From contig OY253662.1 in the NCBI GenBank assembly GCA_958009055.1, positions 486,210 to 550,209 on the forward strand: a stretch of DNA of 64,000 bases, written 5' to 3'. Origin of the DNA: Choricystis sp. odSpoLacu1 (lineage: Eukaryota > Chlorophyta > Trebouxiophyceae). The position numbers and the translations under genes are program-made. This document shows positions 1 to 8,353 of the stretch, one piece after another. Below the pieces are notes generated by a model. That model was not told the DNA's origin, did no database searches, and was given only the letters and a program-made list of their open reading frames with translations. Each line of letters starts with the position of its first letter. Position 1 is the first letter of the stretch.

Positions 1-358
1 GGCCCAGCCTTGGCGCCAAGCCAGCAGGGGGGGAGGAGGGGGCAGCCCCCCCTGCCCAGCGCGCCGTCGACCGCGGCGGCGGCGACCGCTGCGGCACGGG
101 CGGTGTCGTCGGCTTTTGTGGTCGGACGTCACCAGGGCTGCTGCCAGGATTTTGGGCGGGGCCTGGTGTCGGCCACCAGCGACACACACGTGTGTGCAGC
201 AGCAGGGGGGGGCTGCAGGCAAGAGCACTTTGCGCGCAGCGCGTCTTTCGAAAACACTTAGTTACAGTTACAGTTCGTTACAGTTCTTACAGTTCGTTTT
301 CAAACAAAACACCTTTTGGCGTCCTTTTCCCGCCCTCCACCCCCCAAATCATCCTGCC
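1..358 (+). promoter_or_regulatory. Leader/promoter region of the unit 1 gene
   Basis: This stretch holds no convincing coding sequence. It carries a perfect 12-bp palindrome CTTGGCGCCAAG at 9-20, whose core resembles E2F-type sites. A perfect 14-bp palindrome centred on CACGTG lies at 183-196 (an E-box-like core). TTACAG occurs four times at about 262-290, within 100 bp of the start codon. No TATA box is evident. The region just before ATG 359 is pyrimidine-rich. All elements are conserved in the seven units. A promoter role is inferred from position only. Confidence 0.5.
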
Positions 359-3300
359 ATGAAGCTGTCAGGTACGAACAAAGGGCTGGGCAGGGTCAAC
401 GAGAGTCGACGTGAGCGGGGAGGCTGCGGCTTTGCCCGCCAAAGGGGAAGCCGCCCATGCGACGATGTGGGGCCGGCTCGGCGCCCGACAACACACCCCT
501 TTCCCGTACCTTCACCCTCACAGCGTGCATGTTGATTGCCCTGATGGCGGCGACTGCGTCTGCGCAGACGGTGAGTCTGAAAATGGTGGGGGTTTGGCTT
601 CCAAAGCGGAGCGCGCGTGAGGAGCGCGCGCGGAGCGCGAAACTCTGCGACACGCAGTGCGCGGCGTGCAGTCTTGGATTGCATAAAATGCGTTTTGCTA
701 CGTCGGTGGGATGTTGCCGCACGCCGCGCCAGCGGCTGAGAGTTTGCACGCAGTATCGCAAGATGGAGGGGAAACTGCCACCCTGGGGCGCAACAAAGGA
801 AGCTGCCTTTTTTGCGTGTGTTCAAAAACCACGCCCCCCCTTCCCTCTCTCTGCAGGCCGCCACGCTGGACGCAACCATCGCCAACAAGACGGCCGACGT
901 GCTGGCTGCGGTCAACGCTGCAGAGAAAGCGGTGGTGTTCGCGTCGTTGAGCGCCAAGCCTGACATCACTGTCGTGGCGGCGACGCTGGCGGCGTCCAAC
1001 AATTTAGCCTCCGGCTCCGCCTTGACGGTGGTTCAACCGTCACCCGCCACGCCGACCGTGCCATCAGGCACCCTGCAGTGCCTGGTGAACGCGGACGGCG
1101 TGGTGGTTGGGCTGGTGGGCAGCAACGGTAAGGGGAACGAGGGGTGGAGAGGGGGCAGTGTGTGTTTTGTTTCTTTTCAACCCCGACCCTCCACTCCCAC
1201 CCCAAACAAACCCCTCCCACCCACAGGCAACTACGCGTGCTCCACCACTGCCGACACGTCCGTGCCCATTCCCATTGGCGACGGCTACATCAGCGGCTTG
1301 AAAGTGGCGGTCGCCAAGGTCGGGCCGCCGTATGTCGGCAAGCTTGTCGTCAGTGTCACGCCTCGCGGCGGCGGCTGGCCCGCCACCTACACGTGCGGTT
1401 CGGGGGGCGGCTTGCCTGTGACTCTGTTGTCGCCCTTGCAAGCGTTGTTGCTCTATGACTCGCGGGTTGGGTGCGTGGGCGCGCCGGCGTCTGGCGGTGG
1501 CCGCCGCCGCCTGGCGTCATCTGCCACCGCGTTGAACGTGTCCAGCCTGCTGTTGGAGGTGGCCTTGCGTCCAGTGGCGGCTGACGCTCCTGTACCGACT
1601 CTTCTGCTGAACGGCGTGCCAGTGGCCGGGGAGGTGCCGACGCCGACGCCGTCCTCGCCCACCGTCACACCAAGCACAGCCAGCCGCGCCATCAACTCGG
1701 CAGCAGCACTGATCATCACAGGCTCTGGATTTGACGCCGCGGCAGCTGGCAACGCGGTCACACTCAGCCTTGATGCAGTCGGCAATGTGACGTCGGCGAC
1801 GTCCAACCGACTCGACGTCACGCTGACGACGGCTCCCACGAGCGTTGGCTCGCTGACCGCCATCGTGACATCGTTTGGTGTGTCCAGCGGGCCGGCTGTG
1901 CAGGTAGCGACCGTCGTGGCCCCACCAACCGTCGTTGTCAACACGTCCAGCCGTGCCCTAGACGCGCCGACACTCGTCATCGCCGGCACCGGTTTCGACG
2001 CGTCGACGCCGTCGGCCAACGTGGTGGCCTTGAGCAGCGGCAACGGCACGGTGACGGGCGCGACGCCTACTTCTCTGACCGTCGCGTTTTCCTCGCCGCC
2101 GAGCCTCGGCAATCTCACGGCTGTGGTGACGTCGTTCGGCGGGGCCAGCGGCGCGGCTGTGCAGGTGGCCACCGTGGTGGCCGCACCGACCGTCGTTGTC
2201 AACACGTCCAGCCGTGCCCAAGACGCGCCGACACTCGTCATCGCTGGCACCGGTTTCGACGCGTCGACGCCGTCGGCCAACGTGGTGGCCTTGAGCAGCG
2301 GCAACGGCACGGTGACGGGCGCGACGCCTACTTCTCTGACCGTCGCGTTTTCCTCGCCGCCGAGCCTCGGCAATCTCACGGCTGTGGTGACGTCGTTCGG
2401 CGGGGCCAGCGACGCCCCTGTGCAGGTGGCCACCGTGGTGGCCGCACCGACCGTCGTTGTCAACACGTCCAACCTGGCCCAAGACGCGCCGACACTCGTC
2501 ATCGCCGGCACCGGTTTCGACGCGTCGACGCCGTCGGCCAACGTGGTGGCCTTGAGCAGCGGCAACGGCACGGTGACGGGCGCGACGCCTACTTCTCTGA
2601 CCGTCGCGTTTTCCTCGCCGCCGAGCCTTGGCGATCTCACGGCTGTTGTGACGTCGTTCGGCGGGGCCAGCGTCGCCCCTGTGCAGGTGGCCACCGTCGT
2701 GGCCGCACCGACCGTCGTTGTCAACACGTCCAACCTGGCCCAAGACGCGCCGACACTCGTCATCGCCGGCACCGGTTTCGACGCGTCGACGGCGTCGGCC
2801 AACGTGGTGGCCTTGAGCAGCGGCAACGGCACGGTGACCGGCGCGACGCCTACTTCTCTGACCGTCGCGTTTTCCTCGCCGCCGAGCCTTGGCAATCTCA
2901 CGGCTGTGGTGACGTCGTTCGACGGGGCCAGCGTCGCCCCTGTGCAGGTGGCCACCGTCGTGGCCGCACCGACCGTCGTTGTCAACACGTCCAGCCGTGC
3001 CCAAGACGCGCCGACACTCGTCATCGCCGGCACCGGTTTCGACGCGTCGACGCCGTCGGCCAACGTGGTGGCCTTGAGCGGCGGCAACGGCACGGTGACG
3101 GGCGCGACGCCTACTTCTCTGACCGTCGCGTTTTCCTCGCCGCCGAGCCTTGGCGATCTCACGGCTGTGGTGACGTCGTTCGGCGGGGCCAGCGGCGCGG
3201 CTGTGCAGGTGGCCACCGTCGTGGCCGCACCGACCGTCGTTGTCAACACGTCCAGCCGTGCCCTAGACGCGCCGACACTCGTCATCGCCGGCACCGGTTT

Positions 3301-4939
3301 CGACGCGTCGACGCCGTCGGCCAACGTGGTGGCCTTGAGCAGCGGCAACGGCACGGTGACGGGCGCGACGCCTACTTCTCTGACCGTCGCGTTTTCCTCG
3401 CCGCCGAGCCTTGGCGATCTCACGGCTGTTGTGACGTCGTTTGGCGGGGCCAGCGACGCGGCTGTGCAGGTGGCCACCGTCGTGGCCGCACCGACCGTCG
3501 TTGTCAACACGTCCAACCTGGCCCAAGACGCGCCGACACTGGTCATCGCCGGCACCGGTTTCGACGCGTCGACGCCGTCGGCCAACGTGGTGGCCTTGAG
3601 CAGCGGCAACGGCACGTTGACGGGCGCGACGCCTACTTCTCTGACCGTCGCGTTTTCCTCGCCGCCGAGCCTTGGCGATCTCACGGCTGTCGTGACGTCG
3701 TTCGGCGGGGCCAGCGACGCGGCTGTGCAGGTGGCCATCGTCGTGGCCGCACCGACCGTCGTTGTCAACACGTCCAGCCTGGCCCAAGACGCGCCGACAC
3801 TGGTCATCGCCGGCACCGGTTTCGACGCGTCGACGCCGTCGGCCAACGTGGTGGCTTTGAGCAGCGGCAACGGCACGGTGACGGGCGCGACGCCTACTTC
3901 TCTGACCGTCGCGTTTTCCTCGCCGCCGAGCCTTGGCGATCTCACGGCTGTTGTGACGTCGTTTGGCGGGGCCAGCGGCACGGCTGTGCAGGTGGCCACC
4001 GTCGTGGCCCCACCCCCGAAGCTGGCTGCTGTGGTTATACGCGGCGGCATCTACACGAGTTCCAACTTTGGCGGGACGTGGACTCCGTCGACCTCTGGTC
4101 TGCCTGCGTCGGGTCTCTGGTATTCGATCACGTCGTCGTCGGACGGCACGAAGCTGGCTGCTGTGATTTATGGCGGCGGCATCTACACGAGTTCCAACTC
4201 TGGCGCGACGTGGACTCAGTCGACCGCTGGTCTGCCGAGTGACATGCTCGAATGGATTTCGATCACGTCGTCGTCGGACGGCACGAAGCTGGCTGCTGTG
4301 ATTGCTGGCGGCGGCATCTACACGAGTTCCTACTCTGGCGGGAGGACGTGGACTCTGGCGACCTCTGGTCTGCCTGGGTCGGCCAGCTGGCGTTCGATCA
4401 CGTCGTCGTCGGACGGCACGAAGCTGGCTGCTGTGGTTGATGACGGCGGCATCTACACGAGTTCCAACTCTGGCGGGACGTGGACTCTGGCGACCTCTGG
4501 TCTGCCTGGAAGGGCCGGCTGGCGTTCGATCACGTCGTCGGCGGACGGCACGAAGCTGGCTGCTGGGGTTGAAGGCGGCGGCATCTACACGAGTTCCAAC
4601 TCTGGCGCGACGTGGACTCGGGCGGCGACCTCTGGTAACGCCTTCTGGCGTTCGATCACGTTGTCGGCGGACGGCACGAAGCTGGCTGCTGTGGTTGAAG
4701 GCGGCGGCATCTACTTGAGTTCCAACTTTGGCAGGACGTGGACTCAGGCCATCTCTGGTCTGCCTGCGTCGGCCGTCTGGCGTTCGATCACGTCGTCGCC
4801 GGACGGCACGAAGCTGGCTGCTGTGGGTATACGCGGCGGCATCTACACGAGTTCCAACTCTGGCGGGACGTGGACTCAGTCGACCTCTGGTCTGCCGAGT
4901 GACAAGCTCGATTGGATTTCGATCACGTTGTCAGCGTGA
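359..4939 (+). CDS. Secreted IPT/TIG-repeat plus Asp-box repeat protein, unit 1 (spliced)
   Basis: Four-exon model: 359-371, 524-570, 857-1127, 1227-4939, with GT-AG introns of 152, 286 and 99 nt. It predicts 1347 residues. Exons 1-2 join into a signal peptide MKLSACMLIALMAATASA, with an ASA cleavage motif before Q19. Residues 21 to about 250 are an Ala/Val-rich region I do not recognise. A divergent IPT/TIG-like repeat (about 255-343) is followed by eight nearly identical 87-residue repeats (345-1040). Each is a beta-rich unit with an AGTGFDAS core and an LTAVVTSFGGAS end. Seven Asp-box repeats of about 43 residues follow, with SSNSGGTW (S-x-D-x-G-x-T-W with Asp replaced) and DGTKLAAV. IPT/TIG and Asp-box folds are typical of secreted or surface binding proteins; the ligand is unknown. 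No membrane anchor is seen. The protein ends early at ITLSA because of a frameshift shared by all units. Splicing is supported because the 4-bp indel in intron 3 leaves the product unchanged. Confidence 0.8.
1928..4015 (+). repeat. 261-bp IPT/TIG-like coding repeat array, 8 copies
   Basis: Eight tandem 261-bp units, each 87 codons, almost identical at the DNA level. Differences sit at a few fixed places: SSRAL/SSRAQ/SNLAQ/SSLAQ near the start, TPS/TAS, SSGNG/SGGNG, TVTG/TLTG, GNL/GDL, and GGAS followed by G/D/V with A/P/T. Each repeat holds the perfect palindrome TCGACGCGTCGA. Confidence 0.95.
4019..4936 (+). repeat. Seven Asp-box (BNR-like) coding repeats, unit 1
   Basis: Seven repeats of about 129 bp, each KLAAV-variable-GGIYTSSNSGGTWT-variable-SGLP-variable-W-x-SITSSxDGT. 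The codon before the glycines reads I, Y, A, D, E, E, I in order. Asp-box repeats of this kind form beta-propeller blades in sialidase- and sortilin-type proteins; seven would suit a closed propeller. Confidence 0.85.
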
Positions 4940-4940
4940 C

Positions 4941-5228
4941 ACGAGTTCCAACTCTGGCGGGACGTGGACTCCGGCGACCTCTGGTCTACCTGCGTCGGCT
5001 TACTGGGGATCGATCACGTCGTCGTCGGACGGCACGAAGCTGGCTGCTGTGATTTTTGGCGGCGGCATCTACACGAGTTCCGACTCTGGCGGGACGTGGA
5101 CTCCGTATGTGCTGGCGTACAAGTCGTCTGTGTGAGGCAACATGACCGCGGCGGGCACCGTTAACGAGTACTTGTTTGCCGCCATGTCGGGCGTGAGGTA
5201 CACGTTCAGCATGAACAACACCTGCTAA
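4941..5228 (+). pseudogene. Out-of-frame remnant of the ancestral C-terminus, unit 1
   Basis: Just past the TGA at 4937-4939 the repeat continues in another frame: about one and a half Asp-box repeats, with the last keeping the canonical aspartate (SSDSGGTW). It reads to LAYKSSV and a TGA at 5133-5135. The same frame then stays open (28 codons from an ATG at 5142, ending FSMNNTC) to a TAA at 5226-5228. This looks like an original C-terminal end cut off by an internal deletion that joined two blades out of frame. No GT-AG intron of suitable length restores the frame. Confidence 0.65.
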
Positions 5229-6384
5229 ACAACACGACACCCAATTGTGCATAGATCATGTCGACCTCCCTGTGGCTCACGAAACCGCACACATGCCACT
5301 GTGGCACCCCCCCTCTCCCCCTTTTTTCGACCCCTTTTTTTCAAACACCATTTCATGTGTTTTACGTGGCACCCACGACCCGCCCGGCTGGTGCAACAAC
5401 GCCGGCCAACATCGGCGCGCGTTGTGGTCGTCCTGCTGGATGACAAAATCGCGCTACTGGATCGGGGGAACAACCACCCCCCTCCCGCCGTCGTCCTCCC
5501 TCCCCCCCCCCCCCCCCGCCCCCTTCCGTCCAGCCTTTGCTGGAATGAAGGGGGCGGGGGGGGGAGGGGTGGGTGATGGCGACGTACGGCATTTCCCCCC
5601 TCCGACCTTTTCTTTCGTTTTAGACCGCACCCTCCCCTCCACCCGCCCGCCCCCCTTCCCGCACTTCCCACCCTCCCCCATCCACACGAGGAAAGAGAGT
5701 TCTGAACTCTTGTTGCCTTGTTTTTTTTCTTCAAGTTTCATCAGTGCCTGGTGCACCAGCCCTGAAATCACTCGACTCTAGCGCGCCACTGTGGCCACCA
5801 AGCGGTGTCTGTGTTTCGAGCGGCCTTTTTTTATCAATTTTGTGTAACGCATGCCCGGCTGCTTTGTGTGGCCGCCAACTGTGCCAACATGAGGGTGCGC
5901 CCCCGCGTGGTGGGGCAGGTTTTGTGGCGGGCGTCATTCCACAGGTGATGGGCGTGTGTTTTCCTATTTCCTTTGTCACGCCCGGGACGTGGCTCTGGGG
6001 TTGAGCGGGTCGGCCGCAGAGGCCGCAGAGAGGGACCACCATCAAAACAACAGGATTTTGTTGGTGCAAAGAACGTGGTACGGACGCGACGTCTCTCTCT
6101 ACGGCTCTGCACCCCCACACTCCACCCACTTCCCCCCCCCCCCCCTCCTGCGCACCCGCGCGCGGCCCTCATCCCACTCTTCCACTGGTCTCGAGTGATA
6201 CGCACGACTTTGTACCGCCCGCCCTGGCGCGCACACTGGTGGGTGGCGTTGGTTTGGGGCGGGGCGGGGCAGCAGACGCGCGTGCGTGTGTCTCGCAAGA
6301 TGGCGACGAATCAGACTGCATCCAACGCGCGGCGCCCCAATCGCGGCTCGCTCGCACGCGCGGCGTGCGTCCTTGCGCGCCCGC
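5229..6384. other. Spacer between the secreted-protein gene and the interstitial telomere
   Basis: I recognise no gene here. It holds long C and G homopolymers (C runs near 5504-5518 and 6136-6149, a G run near 5551-5558) that vary by one or two bases between units. It also has a short hairpin (CCAGC-CTTT-GCTGG), a near-palindrome AGAGTTC-T-GAACTCT near 5697, and a GGCCGCAGA direct repeat near 6012-6031. The 3' end of the transcript probably lies at its left edge, but no clear polyadenylation signal is seen. Equivalent stretches are 14145-15300, 24101-25257, 33011-34166, 44281-45437, 53727-54881 and 62389-63543. Confidence 0.6.
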
Positions 6385-6425
6385 TTAGGGTTAGGGTTAG
6401 GGTTAGGGTTAGGGTTAGGGTTAGG
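6385..6425 (+). repeat. Interstitial telomeric tract, unit 1 (6 x TTAGGG)
   Basis: Six perfect TTAGGG followed by TTAGG, in the same orientation as the terminal telomere. The left flank (GCGCGCCCGC) is the same sequence that borders the terminal telomere at 63543. Confidence 0.97.
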
Positions 6426-6437
6426 CTGGGGTGGGGC

Positions 6438-6551
6438 TGGAGTGGGTGCGCGTGGGGGTGGGAGAGGAGGGGGCGCGCGGGGGGCTCTCTCTCCGTCGCG
6501 CCGAGTGAGAGAGAGCCGTCGAGCACGAGAGAGCGCGGCAGGCGGTGCTGC
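6438..6551 (+). repeat. 114-bp direct repeat, copy A (unit 1)
   Basis: It matches 9006-9119 at 113 of 114 positions. It begins 12 bp after the interstitial telomere and ends just inside the protease fragment. Copy A in the other units: 15348-15461, 25305-25418, 34214-34327, 45491-45604, 54935-55048. Confidence 0.9.
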
Positions 6552-6812
6552 TCGGCGTCGTGGTGCACCTGGGCAGCATGCTGGGGGGGGCATTATGTCG
6601 CGTACGTGCGGCGGGATGTCGACGCCAAGAAGAAGAAGAAGAAAAATGACGAGGACGAGGGTGGCGACGACTCGCCATCCACCACCACCACCACCCAATG
6701 TTACCGGGCGTCCGACTCGCACGTGGCCGCGGTGGGCGAGGCCGAGGTGCTGGCGTGTGAGGCGTACATTCTGTTGTATGGGCGGGTGGAGGATGAGGTG
6801 GAGAGAGGGTGA
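6545..6812 (+). pseudogene. C-terminal fragment of a ubiquitin-specific protease, frameshifted (unit 1)
   Basis: The other units read LLGVVVHLGSMLGGHYVAYV, a Lys/Asp-rich insert, then YRASDSHVAAVGEAEV and LACEAYILLYGR. This is the His box and the following Asp/Asn region of USP (peptidase C19) ubiquitin hydrolases. The Cys box and the rest of the catalytic domain are missing, so it cannot be an active protease. In unit 1 a run of eight G (6583-6590) replaces seven and breaks the frame just before GHY. The left edge falls inside the 114-bp repeat, and a plausible CAG acceptor precedes the conserved part, so this may be the last exon of a captured gene. Confidence 0.75.
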
Positions 6813-6927
6813 GAGAGAGAGGAGGGGGTTCAGTTTTTCGTTTTGCACGGGGGCCTCTGTTATTGCACAGTGGGGAAAAGGTCGATGGCGGGGTCTGTTG
6901 TTGTTGGGGGGTGTTAGCGGAAGAAGA

Positions 6928-7644
6928 GGGTTTGGCGAGAAGATCGTGCTCAGCCTCAACGCGGTCGGCGCCGTGTTCTCTGCGACCGCGACACAACTCA
7001 CTGTCACACTCTCGACGGCGCCGACGAGCACGGGCGCTCTCACCGCCGTGGTTACGTAGTCCGGTACCTCCTCTGGTGCGGCAGTGCAGGTGGCCACCAT
7101 CGTTGCCGCGCCGACTGTGACTCAAAACACTGCCAACATTTTACTCAGTGCTGTGCTGAATCGTGGCACGGCCGGCAGTGCGTCCTCAGCGACGGCGACG
7201 CAGTTGACAGTTACTTTTACGACGGCTCCGACGAGCGCTGGCGCGATGACCGCCGTGGACACGTCTTTCGGCGGCGCCAGCGGCTCGACAGTGCAGGTTG
7301 CAACGGTAGCGACCCAGTTCAATCAACCGGGCCTTTTAACCATTGAGAATGGTGACGCATTCGTGCCAAATTTCGGTGGGAGCTCTGTTTCAATTTGTCA
7401 GGTCAGCGGGACGCCGCCGACGCTCAGTGGGTGCTCCTACTCGGGCAGCGGCTTTTTGCAGCCTGTTGCAATCACTTTGGACGGCTTGGGACATGCGTAC
7501 ATCGTTAATTTCGGCACTCCTGACATCTCGGTGTGTACCGTCACGGGTTCATCGCCTCCCCCGCTGACCTCCTGCTCAACTTCTGGCAGTGAAGGGTTAG
7601 GGTTAGGGTTTGGTAGGAAAGGAGGCGGCAGGCGGATTATGTAG
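6928..7644 (+). pseudogene. Broken IPT/TIG plus NHL-like repeat gene, unit 1
   Basis: One frame reads a partial IPT/TIG-like repeat (from about 6928), an in-frame TAG at 7057-7059 (where intact repeats have TCG), and the rest of that repeat. A second IPT repeat follows that lacks about 25 central residues. Two repeats of about 45 residues come next, with the pattern QP-x-x-hydrophobic, AYIVNFG, VSxCxVxG and SC, similar to NHL/SMP-30-type propeller repeats. The conserved part ends at 7593, where GGGTTAGGGTTAGGG begins; the frame then runs through junk to TAG at 7642. The start is also cut. It is an older relative of the secreted repeat-protein family, truncated at both ends. Confidence 0.7.
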
Positions 7645-8217
7645 CTAACCAAAATTGACAAGTACGCAAAGACGCCAACAATCAAGTTCGCAAAGACGCC
7701 AACAATCCTCTCGCCCGCCGTTGGGGAGCGGCTGCAGCCCGGTACCCGCCCGTCTGATGAATCGTTGGGGTCATACAGAGCTTGTCGGTGGAAGAGGGAT
7801 GGAGTGAGGGGGAGAGGAGGAGTGCTGCTGGGGGTGTGCGCGACGGCGAGGTTGAGAGCGAAACCACAGACGCGTCGACGACGACGACGCACTTTTTCGC
7901 TGCTTGTTGGTCGCCCGCCCTCTGAAACCACGTTTCTGACACCAAATGCACACCCACCTGGCAGTCCGCTCCGTGTGGGCGCCGCTGGCGTGGCGTGGGG
8001 GTAGGGGGGGGTTGCGCGCGGGCAGAGGAGCCAGTGTTAAAACGTGTCCGGCACAACGTGACGAAAACGTGTCGAAAACGTGACAAAACGGGACGAAACG
8101 GGACGAAACGGGACAAAACATCAACGCAGCGATAGAACAGGACAAAACTCACTCTTCACTGCTGCGTTTTTTGTGGCAACTCGTCTCTGGGTTTTCCTTC
8201 CCCGCACTCAACACGCC
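7645..8217. other. Spacer in the relic block
   Basis: I see no recognisable gene. It holds two copies of CGCAAAGACGCCAACAATC (7665-7683 and 7689-7707) and a cluster of ACGGGACGAA-type 10-bp repeats (about 8086-8118). The last 60 bases are pyrimidine-rich and lead into the ATG at 8218. Equivalents: 16554-17126, 26511-27083, 35420-35992, 46697-47269, 56141-56713. Confidence 0.6.
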
Positions 8218-8256
8218 ATGCTGCCCTTGCTATTCGTCTCCCTCGTGCTGGCGCAG
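8218..8256 (+). other. Orphan signal-peptide first exon, unit 1
   Basis: ATG followed by MLPLLFVSLVLAQ, a short hydrophobic secretion signal, then a strong GTGAGC donor at 8257 in phase 0, as at the end of exon 2 of the main gene. No convincing downstream exons are seen: the candidate acceptor at about 8402 leads only to a Gly/Arg-rich frame. It overlaps, on the opposite strand, the region just beyond the minus-strand gene. It may be the first exon of a lost secreted-protein gene. Confidence 0.4.
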
Positions 8257-8353
8257 GTGAGCTGGGGCGGGCGTGGTTTTCTGCGTCGAAAGGGGGGGGG
8301 GGGAGGGCGAGAGCGAGATGAATTTCGTTTTGCGCGCGCGCGCGCCCCGGGGT

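Noticed and set aside
812..1227. Unspliced gene start at 812 in unit 1 or at the ATG inside intron 3 in other units
   Set aside because: These starts lie in introns and give no signal peptide. The spliced model gives the same N-terminus in all seven units.
1928..4015. CRISPR or satellite interpretation of the 261-bp repeats
   Set aside because: Repeats are contiguous without spacers, keep one frame and encode an IPT/TIG-like domain.
1453..4050. Long antisense open frame of 865 codons (and 1544 codons at 38414-43048)
   Set aside because: The repeat is 261 bp, a multiple of three, so an antisense frame open in one copy is open in all. The plus strand has the signal peptide, splice sites and recognisable folds.
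4302..4718. Other plus-strand frames through the Asp-box repeats (AAASTRVPTLAG-type and LHEFQLWRDVDS-type proteins)
   Set aside because: They are shadows of about 129-bp repeats in other frames; they lack starts and a known fold.
4900..4960. Intron or programmed frameshift rescuing the tail
   Set aside because: No GT-AG segment of the needed length (1 more than a multiple of three) exists at the joint, and no slippery sequence is seen.
5229..6384. Several 100-180 codon frames on both strands in the spacer
   Set aside because: They are Pro/Gly/Arg-rich translations of homopolymers, change frame between units with homopolymer length, and show no recognisable motif.
6286..6812. Open frames with RVRVRV, GLGLGL or PNPNPN runs
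   Set aside because: These are translations of TTAGGG repeats, not proteins.
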